A stretch of DNA of 64,000 nucleotides from Streptomyces guryensis (GTDB lineage Bacteria > Actinomycetota > Actinomycetes > Streptomycetales > Streptomycetaceae). Below the pieces are notes generated by a model that searched no databases, had not been told where the DNA came from, and was given only the letters and a program-made list of their open reading frames with translations. This document shows, piece by piece, positions 17,618-25,886 of the stretch. A program made the position numbers and the translations under genes. Position 1 is the first letter of the stretch; each line of letters starts with the position of its first letter. Where the stretch lies: NCBI RefSeq assembly GCF_021261325.1, contig NZ_JAJSBI010000038.1, positions 1 to 64,000 of the forward strand. Reading direction: 5' to 3'.

Positions 17618-17747
17618 TGATCTGCCTAATTTCAGCCTTACGCGATGTGGGCTGCCCCTCGGGGAAGGTGCGTCCTCCGTCGCCAGGACTTCAACCCCGC
17701 ACGCCGCCGATTTTCAGGACGGCGGCTCCTGGAAGGAACTCTTTCAA

Positions 17748-18878
17748 GTGAAGCTTCAGCGCATGAATCGGCGGGCCGTCGCCCTCGGTGCTCTCGCCGC
17801 GTCGAGCGCCCTGGTCCTCACGGCGTGCGGCTCGGACAACACCGGCAGCGGCAGCAGTGGTGGCAGCAGTGCGTCCGCCACGACCGGTGCCAGCAAGATC
17901 AAGTGCGACAGCGCCAAGGGTCAGCTGCTGTCCGACGGCTCGTCCGCGCAGAAGAACGCGATCGACGCGTGGGTGGCGCAGTTCTCCCAGGCCTGTGGCG
18001 TGCAGATCAACTACAAGGCCGGCGGTTCCGGCGCGGGCGTCACCTCGTTCACGCAGGGTCAGCTGGCCTTCGCCGGTTCCGACTCGGCGCTGAAGCCCGA
18101 AGAGGTCACCGCCTCCAAGAAGGTCTGCTCCGGCGGCCAGGGCATCGACCTCCCGATGGTCGGCGGCCCGATCGCGGTCGGCTACAACCTGTCCGGCGTG
18201 GACAACCTGGTCCTGGACGCCCCGACCCTTGCGAAGATCTTCGACAGCAAGATCACCAAGTGGAACGACCCGGCGATCGCCGCGCTGAACAAGGGCGTCA
18301 AGCTGCCCGACCTCAAGATCCAGGCGTTCCACCGCTCGGACGAGTCCGGCACCACGGACAACTTCACCAAGTACCTCAAGGCCGCGACGCCGTCCAACTG
18401 GACGTACTCCGGCGGCAAGGCCTGGCAGGCCAAGGGCGGCCAGTCCGCCGCGCAGTCCTCCGGTGTGGCCGCCCAGGTCAAGCAGACCAACGGCGCCATC
18501 GGTTACTTCGAGCTGTCCTACGTCGCCGACGGTGTGAAGGCCGTCAGCATCAACACCGGTGCCAGCGCCCCGGTCGCGCCCAGCAGCGACAGTGCCACCA
18601 AGGCCATCGCCGACGCCAAGGTCGTCGGCACGGGCAAGGACCTGTCGCTCAAGCTGAACTACGCGACCAAGGCCGACGGCGCCTACCCGATCACCCTGGT
18701 CACGTACGAGATCGCCTGTGACAAGGGCAACAAGGCGGACACCCTCACCGCCACGAAGGCGTTCCTGCGCTACATCGCCTCCGAGGACGGCCAGGGCCTG
18801 CTCCCCAACCTGAAGTACGCCCCCATCCCCGCCGACATCATCGCCAAGGTCCGCACCACCATCGAGGGCCTGAGCTGA
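17748..18878 (+). CDS. pstS: phosphate ABC transporter, substrate-binding lipoprotein PstS
   Basis: A 376-residue lipoprotein that captures orthophosphate for PstCAB. The signal peptide ends in lipobox LTAC near residue 27, a Gly/Ser linker follows, and the mature part has the PstS phosphate-binding pattern: GSSAQKNAIDAW, GSGAGVTSFTQG, FAGSDSALK and FHRSDESGTTDNF. GTG 17748 is preceded by GGAAGGA. It is the first gene of pstSCAB, with PHO boxes upstream and a strong hairpin after it. Both features fit high pstS expression under phosphate limitation. Confidence 0.95.
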   Translation: MKLQRMNRRAVALGALAASSALVLTACGSDNTGSGSSGGSSASATTGASKIKCDSAKGQLLSDGSSAQKNAIDAWVAQFSQACGVQINYKAGGSGAGVTSFTQGQLAFAGSDSALKPEEVTASKKVCSGGQGIDLPMVGGPIAVGYNLSGVDNLVLDAPTLAKIFDSKITKWNDPAIAALNKGVKLPDLKIQAFHRSDESGTTDNFTKYLKAATPSNWTYSGGKAWQAKGGQSAAQSSGVAAQVKQTNGAIGYFELSYVADGVKAVSINTGASAPVAPSSDSATKAIADAKVVGTGKDLSLKLNYATKADGAYPITLVTYEIACDKGNKADTLTATKAFLRYIASEDGQGLLPNLKYAPIPADIIAKVRTTIEGLS

Positions 18879-18884
18879 TCTGAG

Positions 18885-18925
18885 TGCGGTCCGGTCCCGG
18901 GCCTCGAACCCGGGACCGGACCGCA
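18885..18925 (+). terminator. attenuating hairpin between pstS and pstC
   Basis: A perfect 17-bp stem (arm TGCGGTCCGGTCCCGGG) with a 7-nt loop lies just after the pstS stop and before pstC. No U-tract follows. It is likely a partial terminator or mRNA stabiliser that keeps pstS transcript above pstCAB. Confidence 0.8.
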
Positions 18926-19017
18926 TCGTCCGGTGCACCGCCGCCACGAGCCGTATGGACCGATACGGCTTCGCAGAGCCGCACCCCGCGTGCGGTTCCG
19001 CAGACCGGAGAAACCCG

Positions 19018-20022
19018 ATGGACACATCTACAGAGATAACCGACACGCCACCCCCCGCCCCGCAGCCCTCCGTCGAGCAGAAGCGCGCGGCGCGCGGCGC
19101 CACCCGACCCGGTGACCGGATCTTCCTCGGTCTCTCCCGTGGGTCGGGCATCTTCCTGTTGGTGATCATGGCCGCGATCGCGGTCTTCCTCACCTACCGT
19201 GCCTCCCTCGCGATCAGCAAGGACCACGGCAACTTCCTCACCACCTTCGACTGGAACACCAGCATCCAGCCGCCGAGCTTCGGCATCGCGGTCCTGGCCT
19301 ACGGCACGGTGATCTCCTCGATCATCGCCATGGTCCTCGCGGTCCCGGTCGCGGTGGCCATCGCGCTGTTCCTCACGCACTACGCCCCGCGCAGGCTGCG
19401 CGGTCCCATCGCCTACGTGATCGACCTGCTCGCCGCCGTGCCGTCCATCGTGTACGGCCTGTGGGGCGCGCTGATCCTCGTACCGCACATGAACGGCCTC
19501 TTCGGCTGGCTGAACGACTACCTCGGCTGGACCGGTCTCTTCTCCTGGGACCAGGGCGCCCCGCGCTCGATGCTCACCGTCGGCATCCTGCTCGCGATCA
19601 TGATCCTGCCGATCATCACCAACGTGAGCCGCGAAGTCTTCCGCCAGGTCCCGCAGATGCACGAGGAGGCGGCTCTCGCCCTCGGTGCCACGCGCTGGGA
19701 GGTCATCCGCATGGCGGTGATCCCCTTCGGCCGCTCCGGCGTGATCTCCGCCTCGATGCTCGGCCTCGGCCGTGCGCTCGGCGAGACGATGGCAGTCGCC
19801 ACCGTGCTCTCCCCGGACTTCCTCATCCACGGCAGCCTGCTCAACCCGGGCGGCGGCACCTTCGCCCAGAACATCGCCAGCAAGTTCGGCGAGGCGGACG
19901 AGTTCGGCCGTGACGCGCTGATCGCCTCCGGTCTGGTCCTGTTCGTCATCACCCTGCTGGTCAACGGTGCGGCCCGCATGATCATCGCCCGTCGCGCAGA
20001 GTACTCGGGGGCCAACGCATGA
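19018..20022 (+). CDS. pstC: phosphate ABC transporter permease PstC
   Basis: A 334-residue permease with six main membrane helices after a hydrophilic N-terminus. The permease signature is seen as EEAALALGATRWEVIRMAVIPFGRSG, around residue 215; the EAA loop contacts PstB. ATG 19018 follows GGAG; longer in-frame starts upstream lie inside the leader. The stop overlaps the pstA start by 4 nt (ATGA). Confidence 0.94.
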   Translation: MDTSTEITDTPPPAPQPSVEQKRAARGATRPGDRIFLGLSRGSGIFLLVIMAAIAVFLTYRASLAISKDHGNFLTTFDWNTSIQPPSFGIAVLAYGTVISSIIAMVLAVPVAVAIALFLTHYAPRRLRGPIAYVIDLLAAVPSIVYGLWGALILVPHMNGLFGWLNDYLGWTGLFSWDQGAPRSMLTVGILLAIMILPIITNVSREVFRQVPQMHEEAALALGATRWEVIRMAVIPFGRSGVISASMLGLGRALGETMAVATVLSPDFLIHGSLLNPGGGTFAQNIASKFGEADEFGRDALIASGLVLFVITLLVNGAARMIIARRAEYSGANA

Positions 20023-21083
20023 GCCACGCAGCAGCCGTCACCGACCAGCGCCCCAGCACCCTGCGCGGCGCCAGCCTGCCGAAGTGGTCGCCGTGGGCGA
20101 TCGCCGCCGGTTCCGTGGCCGTGTCCGTCGGCATCGGCCTCGCCGCCGGCCTCGACAGCAAGGTCCAGTGGGGCCTGATCGCCGGACTGATCTTCCTCGT
20201 CGCCACGTACGGCATCGCCGCGGGCGTCGAGGGCCGCCGTCAGGCCAAGGACCGCATCGCGACCGCTCTGGTCTGGGTCGCCTTTTTGGTCGCCGTCGTC
20301 CCGCTGGTCTCCCTGGTGTGGGTGACCGTCTCGCGCGGTGTGAAGGTCCTCGACATCTACTTCCTGACCCACTCGATGGGCATCGTCGCCGACTCCCAGC
20401 CGGGCGGTGGTATCTACCACGCCATCATCGGCAGCCTCGAGCAGGTCGGCCTCGCCACGATCATCGCCGCGCCGGTCGGCATTCTCACCGCGGTCTACCT
20501 CGTGGAGTACGGCCGCGGTGGTCTGTCCCGTGCCATCACCTTCTTCGTCGACGTGATGACCGGTGTGCCCTCGATCGTCGCGGGCCTGTTCATCCTCAGC
20601 CTCATGCTGATCTTCAACATGGAGCCCTTCGGCTTCGCCGGCTCGCTGGCCCTGGCCATCCTGATGATGCCGGTGGTCGTGCGCTCCACGGAGGAGATGC
20701 TCAAGCTCGTCCCGAACGAACTGCGCGAGGCGTCCCTGGCGCTCGGCGTCCCGAAGTGGCGCACCATCCTGAAGGTGGTCCTGCCGACCTCGATCGGCGG
20801 CATCGTGACCGGCGTCATGCTGGCGATCGCCCGTATCGCCGGTGAGACCGCTCCGGTGCTGCTGCTGGTGTTCGGCAACCGGTTCATCAACAACAACCCC
20901 TTCGAGGGTGCACAGCAGTCGCTGCCGCTGTACATCTATCAGCAGTACGCGAACAGCGCAGGCGCGAACGCGGCGTACGACCGAGCCTGGGCGGCGTCAC
21001 TCACGCTGATCGCTTTCGTGATGATCCTGAACCTGGCGGCCCGCGCGATCGCGCGCTGGAAGGCCCCGAAGACCGGTCGCTGA
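20019..21083 (+). CDS. pstA: phosphate ABC transporter permease PstA
   Basis: A 354-residue permease with about seven or eight hydrophobic helices, somewhat longer than enterobacterial PstA because of an N-terminal extension with two or three extra helices. The EAA loop reads LREASLALGVPKWRTILKVV. It overlaps pstC by 4 nt, so translation is probably coupled and produces equal amounts of the two permeases. Confidence 0.94.
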   Translation: MSHAAAVTDQRPSTLRGASLPKWSPWAIAAGSVAVSVGIGLAAGLDSKVQWGLIAGLIFLVATYGIAAGVEGRRQAKDRIATALVWVAFLVAVVPLVSLVWVTVSRGVKVLDIYFLTHSMGIVADSQPGGGIYHAIIGSLEQVGLATIIAAPVGILTAVYLVEYGRGGLSRAITFFVDVMTGVPSIVAGLFILSLMLIFNMEPFGFAGSLALAILMMPVVVRSTEEMLKLVPNELREASLALGVPKWRTILKVVLPTSIGGIVTGVMLAIARIAGETAPVLLLVFGNRFINNNPFEGAQQSLPLYIYQQYANSAGANAAYDRAWAASLTLIAFVMILNLAARAIARWKAPKTGR

Positions 21084-21131
21084 CGCGGCCATACAGCGAC
21101 CAGTTCCCCCTCGAAAGAAGCAGTGATTTCC

Positions 21132-21908
21132 ATGGCCAAGCGAATTGACGTCAGCGGCCTCAGCGCCTATTACGGCTCCTTCCGGGCCATCGAGGACATC
21201 TCGATGACCGTCGAGCCCCGTACCGTCACGGCCTTCATCGGCCCCTCCGGCTGCGGCAAGTCGACGTTCCTGCGCACCCTGAACCGGATGCACGAGGTCA
21301 CGTCGGGCGGTCGGGTCGAGGGCAAGGTCATGCTCGACGACGAGAACCTGTACGGGCCCGGGGTCGACCCGGTGGCCGTGCGGCGTGAGGTCGGCATGGT
21401 CTTCCAGCGTCCCAACCCGTTCCCCACGATGTCGGTGTTCGAGAACGTGGCGGCGGGGCTGAAGCTGAACGGCTCGTACAAGAAGTCCGAGCTCGCGGAC
21501 ATCGTCGAGAAGTCGCTCAAGGGCGCGAACCTCTGGAACGAGGTCAAGGACCGGCTGAACAAGCCCGGTTCGGGTCTGTCCGGTGGTCAGCAGCAGCGTC
21601 TGTGCATCGCGCGCGCGATCGCGGTGGAGCCGAAGGTCCTGCTCATGGACGAGCCCTGCTCCGCCCTGGACCCGATCTCCACGCTCGCGATCGAGGACCT
21701 GATCGGTGAGCTGAAGGAACGGTTCACGATCGTCATCGTGACGCACAACATGCAGCAGGCTGCGCGTGTCTCGGACCGTACGGCCTTCTTCAACCTGGCG
21801 GCGGTCGGGCAGCCCGGCAAGCTGATCGAGATCGACGACACGGAGCGGATCTTCTCCAACCCGTCGGTGCAGGCGACGGAGGACTACATCTCCGGTCGCT
21901 TCGGCTGA
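21132..21908 (+). CDS. pstB: phosphate ABC transporter ATP-binding protein PstB
   Basis: A 258-residue ATPase with Walker A GPSGCGKST near residue 37, signature LSGGQQQRLCIARA, Walker B VLLMDEPCSALDP and H-loop VTHNMQQAARVSD. It powers the PstCA channel. ATG 21132 is chosen over GTG 21123 because AAAGAAG (21114-21120) is then correctly spaced. No phoU follows; a DUF47 PhoU-like protein is encoded separately nearby. Confidence 0.95.
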   Translation: MAKRIDVSGLSAYYGSFRAIEDISMTVEPRTVTAFIGPSGCGKSTFLRTLNRMHEVTSGGRVEGKVMLDDENLYGPGVDPVAVRREVGMVFQRPNPFPTMSVFENVAAGLKLNGSYKKSELADIVEKSLKGANLWNEVKDRLNKPGSGLSGGQQQRLCIARAIAVEPKVLLMDEPCSALDPISTLAIEDLIGELKERFTIVIVTHNMQQAARVSDRTAFFNLAAVGQPGKLIEIDDTERIFSNPSVQATEDYISGRFG

Positions 21909-21962
21909 TCCTCCGAGACCCCTCGCGGTGCTGCATGGCGGTGCCACCGCGGGGACGATGAA

Positions 21963-21993
21963 GGGCCCGCCCCCGGCTCCCGGGGGCGGGCCC
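21963..21993 (+). terminator. pst operon terminator
   Basis: A perfect 14-bp GC stem (arm GGGCCCGCCCCCGG) with a 3-nt loop lies 55 bp after pstB. It is a typical Streptomyces terminator without a clear U-tract. Confidence 0.8.
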
Positions 21994-22060
21994 GTCGTCG
22001 TGCTGTGGGGGCCGCGCCCCTGGGGCTGCCGCCCCCGGACCCCCGCTTCGGCCGTGAAGG

Positions 22061-22275
22061 GGCCTCGTCCTCAAACGCCGGACGGGCTGGAACACCAAAC
22101 CCCGCCCGGCGAAAGCCGGCTGGCCCGGCGGAAATCAGACCGCCCCGCGCAAACCAGCCCCTCCGGCGTTTGAGGACGAGGCCGTTCAGGCCGATCGGGG
22201 TCCGGGGCGGAGCCCCGGCGGGGGCGAGGGGGCAGCGCCCCCGGGGATGGGACGGGTAGGGCGGCGGGGGCGAGG
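22061..22275. repeat. dispersed intergenic repeat, inverted pair copy
   Basis: Two 30-bp arms (22061-22090 and 22154-22183) are inverted copies of the element whose core reads CAGCCCGTCCGGCGTTTGAG, with one mismatch. They flank 63 bp of CG-rich spacer that contains smaller dyads. The right flank (22200-22275, ending near GGGACGGGTAGGG) resembles the flank of the copy at 57791-57983. It lies between the convergent pstB and pit genes. I recall this element as frequent in Streptomyces intergenic regions. Confidence 0.85.
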
Positions 22276-22281
22276 AAGTGC

Positions 22282-23280
22282 CTACAGGAACGCCAGGTTC
22301 ACGAGCCCGAACGCGCCCGCCGCCACCAGGGCGGCCGCCGGCATCGTGATGAACCAGCCCATGACGATGTTCTTGGCGACCCCCCAGCGCACCGCCTTCA
22401 CCCGCTTCGTCGCCCCGACGCCCATGATGGCCGAGGTGATGACGTGCGTCGTCGAGATGGGCGCCTTGAACAGGTACGCGGTGGTGAACATGATCGACGC
22501 ACCGGTCGTCTCGGCGGCGAACCCCTGCGGCGGGTCCAGCTCGATGATCTTCCGGCCCAGCGTGCGCATGATGCGCCAGCCGCCCGCGTAGGTCCCGAGG
22601 GACAGCATCAGCGCGCAGACGATCTTCACCCAGACCGGGATCGGGTCGGCGTAGGTCTGGTGGCCGGAAATCACCAGTGCCATCACCACGATGCCCATGG
22701 TCTTCTGGGCGTCCTGGAGACCGTGACCGAGCGCCATGCCGGCCGCGGACACCGTCTGCGCGATACGGAAGCCGCGCTTGGTCTTGTGCGGATTCGACCG
22801 CCTGAAGAGCCACATGATGGCCGTCATCACCAGGTAGCCGACGATCAGGCCGACGATGGGCGACACGAACATCGGGATGACGACCTTGTCGAGCACGCCG
22901 TTCCAGAGCACCTCGCTGCCGCCCGCCAGCGCCGCGCCGACGAGGCCGCCGAACAGCGCGTGGGACGACGAGGAGGGCAGGCCGAAGTACCAGGTGGTCA
23001 GGTTCCAGACGATCGCGCCGACGAGGGCCGAGAAGAGGATGGCCATCCCCTGCGAGCCCTGCGGTGTCTCGATCAGTCCCTCACTGACCGTCTTGGCCAC
23101 GGCGTTGCCCAGGAACGCACCCGCCAGGTTCATCACCGCGGCCATCGCCAGCGCCGCCCGCGGGGTCAGTGCCCGGGTCGACACCGACGTCGCGATCGCG
23201 TTCGCCGAGTCGTGGAAGCCGTTGGTGTACGTGAAGAAGAGCGCGACCGCGATGGTCACGACCAGAGCCAAGGTGTCCAT
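22282..23280 (-). CDS. pit: low-affinity inorganic phosphate transporter (PiT family)
   Basis: A 332-residue carrier with about ten membrane helices. Both PiT signatures are present: TNGFHDSANAIATSVSTRAL at the N-terminus and GHGLQDAQKTMG in the middle, with the repeats LPSSSSHAL and PISTTHVITSAIMG. It imports phosphate (or metal-phosphate) with cations when phosphate is plentiful. It follows the DUF47 gene by 7 nt on the minus strand, the usual DUF47-pit operon, and faces the high-affinity pst genes. Confidence 0.93.
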   Translation of the reverse strand: MDTLALVVTIAVALFFTYTNGFHDSANAIATSVSTRALTPRAALAMAAVMNLAGAFLGNAVAKTVSEGLIETPQGSQGMAILFSALVGAIVWNLTTWYFGLPSSSSHALFGGLVGAALAGGSEVLWNGVLDKVVIPMFVSPIVGLIVGYLVMTAIMWLFRRSNPHKTKRGFRIAQTVSAAGMALGHGLQDAQKTMGIVVMALVISGHQTYADPIPVWVKIVCALMLSLGTYAGGWRIMRTLGRKIIELDPPQGFAAETTGASIMFTTAYLFKAPISTTHVITSAIMGVGATKRVKAVRWGVAKNIVMGWFITMPAAALVAAGAFGLVNLAFL

Positions 23281-23287
23281 GGAGGGG

Positions 23288-23908
23288 TCAGGACTCCTTG
23301 ACGGCGATGGTCTCCACCGTGTTCGCCACGTGCTCGAACGCGTCCGCCGCTTCCTCCAGTACGTCCACGATCTGCTTGAGCTTCAGCACCTCGATCGCGT
23401 CGTACTTGCCGTTGAAGAGGTGCGCGAGCAGCTTGCGGTGGATCTGGTCGGCCTGGTTCTCCAGGCGGTTGACCTCGATCCAGTACTCGGTCAGGTTGTC
23501 CAGTGTGCGGAGGTTCGGCATGGCCTCCGCGGTCAGCTCGGCAGCTCGCGCAAGGACCTCGATCTGCTGCTCGACGCCCTTGGGGAGTTCCTCGACGTTG
23601 TAGAGGACGACCAGGTCGACGGCCTCCTCCATGAAGTCCATGATGTCGTCGAGGCACGAGGCGAGGGAGTAGATGTCCTCGCGGTCGAAGGGCGTGATGA
23701 ACGAGGAGTTCAGCTGGTGGAAGATCGCATGCGTGGCGTCGTCACCGGCGTGTTCCGCGGCCCGCATACGCTCTGCGATCTCGGCCCGGGCAGGTGCGTC
23801 CGCCCCGAGCAGTTCCATCAGGAGCTTCGAGCCCGTGACGATGTTGTCCGCGGATGCGGCGAACATGTCGTAGAAGCTCGTCTCCCTGGGGGTCAGACGA
23901 AAGCGCAC
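23288..23908 (-). CDS. DUF47 PhoU-like accessory protein of Pit
   Basis: A 206-residue all-helical protein of the DUF47/PhoU-like family. Conserved acidic metal-binding patterns are EHAGDDATHAIFHQLN, PFDREDIYSLASCLDDIMDF and ENQADQIHRKLL, which in PhoU-like proteins form E/D-rich metal clusters. It probably controls the Pit transporter, whose gene it precedes by 7 nt. The ATG at 23908 is supported by the family start (MRFRLTPRETSFYDMF). Confidence 0.9.
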   Translation of the reverse strand: MRFRLTPRETSFYDMFAASADNIVTGSKLLMELLGADAPARAEIAERMRAAEHAGDDATHAIFHQLNSSFITPFDREDIYSLASCLDDIMDFMEEAVDLVVLYNVEELPKGVEQQIEVLARAAELTAEAMPNLRTLDNLTEYWIEVNRLENQADQIHRKLLAHLFNGKYDAIEVLKLKQIVDVLEEAADAFEHVANTVETIAVKES

Positions 23909-24085
23909 GTGGGGTCCTCGGGGTGCTTCGGTTTCGGTCAGGCTGATGCTAGGTGCATCATCCGGCCACGGCTAATGGGCCGTCCCCCAGTGTCGCCCAT
24001 CGGGCACAGTGGTCGGCACGGGGGCGGTCCGAAGGCCCGGTCCAGGCAGCGGCCAAGAGCCGTATACCCAGCAAAGTTCGATACC

Positions 24086-24106
24086 ATATACCCACCAGGG
24101 GTATAT
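24086..24106 (+). promoter_or_regulatory. CsoR-type operator
   Basis: A perfect dyad with 8-bp arms ATATACCC and GGGTATAT separated by 5 bp lies 26 bp before the csoR start. A further half site, GTATACCC, occurs at 24062. The G/C-tract flanked by TATA matches known CsoR operators, so csoR is probably autoregulated. Confidence 0.85.
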
Positions 24107-24132
24107 GTCCGCATGTCTTACGGGAGGACGCG

Positions 24133-24480
24133 ATGACGACCACCGAGGCCGGCGCGACGGCGCCCTCCGACGACAGCACGCAGAACGTGACGCACGCGAC
24201 GCACGGCTACCACAAGCAGAAGGACGAGCACCTCAAGCGCCTGCGCCGGATCGAGGGTCAGATCCGCGGCCTGCAGCGGATGGTCGACGAGGACGTCTAC
24301 TGCATCGACATACTCACCCAGGTGTCCGCCTCCACCAAGGCCCTGCAGTCCTTCGCGCTGCAGCTGCTGGAGGAACACCTGCGGCACTGCGTCGCGGATG
24401 CGGCCGTGAGGGGCGGTGACGAGATCGACGCCAAGGTGGACGAGGCGACGAAGGCGATCGCCCGGCTGCTGCGTACCTGA
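24133..24480 (+). CDS. csoR: CsoR family copper-sensing transcriptional repressor
   Basis: A 115-residue all-helical metal-sensing repressor. The Cu(I) ligands of the CsoR family are in place: Cys in EDVYCIDILTQ, and His plus Cys in EEHLRHCVADA. ATG 24133 follows GGGAGG with ideal spacing. The dyad at 24086-24106 is the likely operator. No copper ATPase or chaperone gene is adjacent, so its targets would lie elsewhere in the chromosome. Confidence 0.92.
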   Translation: MTTTEAGATAPSDDSTQNVTHATHGYHKQKDEHLKRLRRIEGQIRGLQRMVDEDVYCIDILTQVSASTKALQSFALQLLEEHLRHCVADAAVRGGDEIDAKVDEATKAIARLLRT

Positions 24481-24495
24481 ACCCGCCGGTGCGGT

Positions 24496-24518
24496 GCCTC
24501 CGGCTAGTCGCCGGAGGC
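24496..24518. terminator. hairpin between convergent csoR and a small gene
   Basis: A perfect 9-bp stem, GCCTCCGGC with its complement and a TAGTC loop. It overlaps the 3' end of the leftward small gene and follows csoR by 16 bp, so it can serve both strands. Confidence 0.6.
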
Positions 24519-24677
24519 GTTGCGCTCCTCGGCCACTTTCAGCACCTCGTCGATGCTCTCCAGGCTGAGCCGGTCCTCCGCGGCCGAGGCCGCGATGATC
24601 AGCTCTCCGCACAGCTCGATCTCGGCGAGGGCGACGTGGTCCTGAACTGCCGTACCGCCGACCGGAGCCACGTGCAT
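24504..24677 (-). CDS. conserved small acidic protein
   Basis: A 57-residue protein (starts MHVAPVGGTAVQDHVALAEI, ends VAEERNASGD). GATGAGGTG precedes the ATG, codon use is strongly G/C in third positions, and the product is an acidic, helical-looking peptide with a central hydrophobic stretch (CGELIIAAS). I recall similar short proteins at this place in other Streptomyces, but no function is known. It converges on csoR. Confidence 0.65.
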   Translation of the reverse strand: MHVAPVGGTAVQDHVALAEIELCGELIIAASAAEDRLSLESIDEVLKVAEERNASGD

Positions 24678-24789
24678 CACCTCATCTCTGCCGTTACCGA
24701 CTTCCTAGAGTAGGGAGCGGCCTACACACCGCGCATGGCACGGACGGGCTAGTTCTTGACGCCTGTCAATCATCCTCGGGCAGGGCGCG

Positions 24790-25617
24790 CTACTCGGCGA
24801 TCTTGCCCGCGTAGATGTCCTTCGAGGCCGGCAGGCTTACGTCGACGGGGGCCCCGAAGTCGTACAGCAGCGTCGTCGAGGCGACCGCGACGGTGCCCTT
24901 CTGGAGGCCGTTGACGAAGCTGAACCGGTGCCGGATCTTACGGATGCGGCCCTGGTCGTCGAGGTAGACGTCGAACGGGACCTCGGCCGTGGCGAACCCT
25001 TTCGCCGCCGCGGCGAGGGCCTCCCGGACACCTTTCGAGGCGTGCCGCGAGGCCAGGGTGAGGTCGGCGGTGCCGCGGTAGTGCCGCACCTCGACCCCGG
25101 CGAACTCGGTCCGGCCGGCATACGTCGCCGTGCGCGTCCCGAGCAGCAACTCGGCCGCGGCATACGGGTCGGTGGCGCCGCCGGTCACCAGGTTGCCGTC
25201 GGAGAGGGTGGCCGTGTCGACCCGTACCCACTTGTCGGCCGGCACCCCCGCGCCCCGGTTCTTCATGAACAGGGCGCCGGGCGCGAGGAGTTCGGTGATC
25301 GGGCGGTGGTCGGCGGTGCCGGAGGGGTTCTGCGGGAGCTGCACCTTCAGCCGGCCGAGCTGCCGGCGGTAGTTGTAGTCGCCCTCGCCGCGGATGGTGA
25401 CCCGGGTGCCGCCGATGGCCATCTCCATCGACGTGGTCGCCCGTGAACTGCCCGCTTCCACCAGGGTTTCGGCGGCGCGGTGCAGGGTCTCGACGGGATC
25501 CGAGGCGCGCGGGTCCTCGGCGGCGGACCCGGTGCCGGAGCACCCGCCCGCCCCCATGCAGAGACAGACCATGAGCCCTGCCGTGACGACCGTCCCCCTG
25601 TGCTGCCGCTCCGCCAT
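24790..25617 (-). CDS. secreted lipoprotein (LppX/LprG-like size and layout)
   Basis: A 275-residue lipoprotein precursor whose signal peptide ends in AGGC near residue 25. The mature protein looks like a beta-rich single domain with repeated strands (TSMEMAIGGTRVTIRGEGDY, AGVEVRHYRGTADLTLASRH, FDVYLDDQGRIRKIRHRFSF). This pattern and length recall actinobacterial LppX/LprAFG carriers, but the match is by layout only. ATG 25617 (MAERQHRG) gives a normal signal peptide; an earlier GTG-type extension is unlikely. Confidence 0.7.
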   Translation of the reverse strand: MAERQHRGTVVTAGLMVCLCMGAGGCSGTGSAAEDPRASDPVETLHRAAETLVEAGSSRATTSMEMAIGGTRVTIRGEGDYNYRRQLGRLKVQLPQNPSGTADHRPITELLAPGALFMKNRGAGVPADKWVRVDTATLSDGNLVTGGATDPYAAAELLLGTRTATYAGRTEFAGVEVRHYRGTADLTLASRHASKGVREALAAAAKGFATAEVPFDVYLDDQGRIRKIRHRFSFVNGLQKGTVAVASTTLLYDFGAPVDVSLPASKDIYAGKIAE

Positions 25618-25644
25618 CGCCTGCCTACCCCCAGCCGGTACGTC

Positions 25645-25698
25645 CGTCACGGGCCCCCTGTCGCTCCGGATAACGACGGGTACAGGGGGGCCGTCACG
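25645..25698. promoter_or_regulatory. long imperfect inverted repeat between divergent genes
   Basis: Two 17-bp arms (25645-25661 and 25682-25698) are inverted copies matching at 15 of 17 positions, separated by 20 bp. They lie in the 122-bp gap between the leftward lipoprotein and a rightward small protein. A shared operator or a transcript hairpin is possible. Confidence 0.45.
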
Positions 25699-25739
25699 CG
25701 CATACCAGGGCTTTACGTGGGGTGGGTAACGTTGTCAGC

Positions 25740-25886
25740 GTGGCGCAGGAGGAACATCGCACGACGACGGTCGAACAGGGCCGGTTCTGTGTGGCCCGGT
25801 GCAGTTGCGGCTGGCGCGGGCCGGCCCGCAGGGCGCGCAGCCAGGCCCGGTCGGACGCCGAGGGGCATGTGCTGCTTCAGGCGTGA
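25740..25886 (+). CDS. small Cys/Arg-rich protein (WRGPARRAR motif)
   Basis: A 48-residue protein: GTG start (MAQEEHRTTTVEQGRF), then CVARCSCGWRGPARRARSQA and ending in RSDAEGHVLLQA. The C-x3-C-x-C-x-W arrangement followed by Gly-Pro-Ala-Arg-Arg-Ala-Arg and a late His could form a small zinc-binding motif. I recall many short Streptomyces proteins with this WRGPARRA signature and no known role. The 3' end overlaps the convergent Nudix gene by 10 nt. Confidence 0.6.
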   Translation: MAQEEHRTTTVEQGRFCVARCSCGWRGPARRARSQARSDAEGHVLLQA

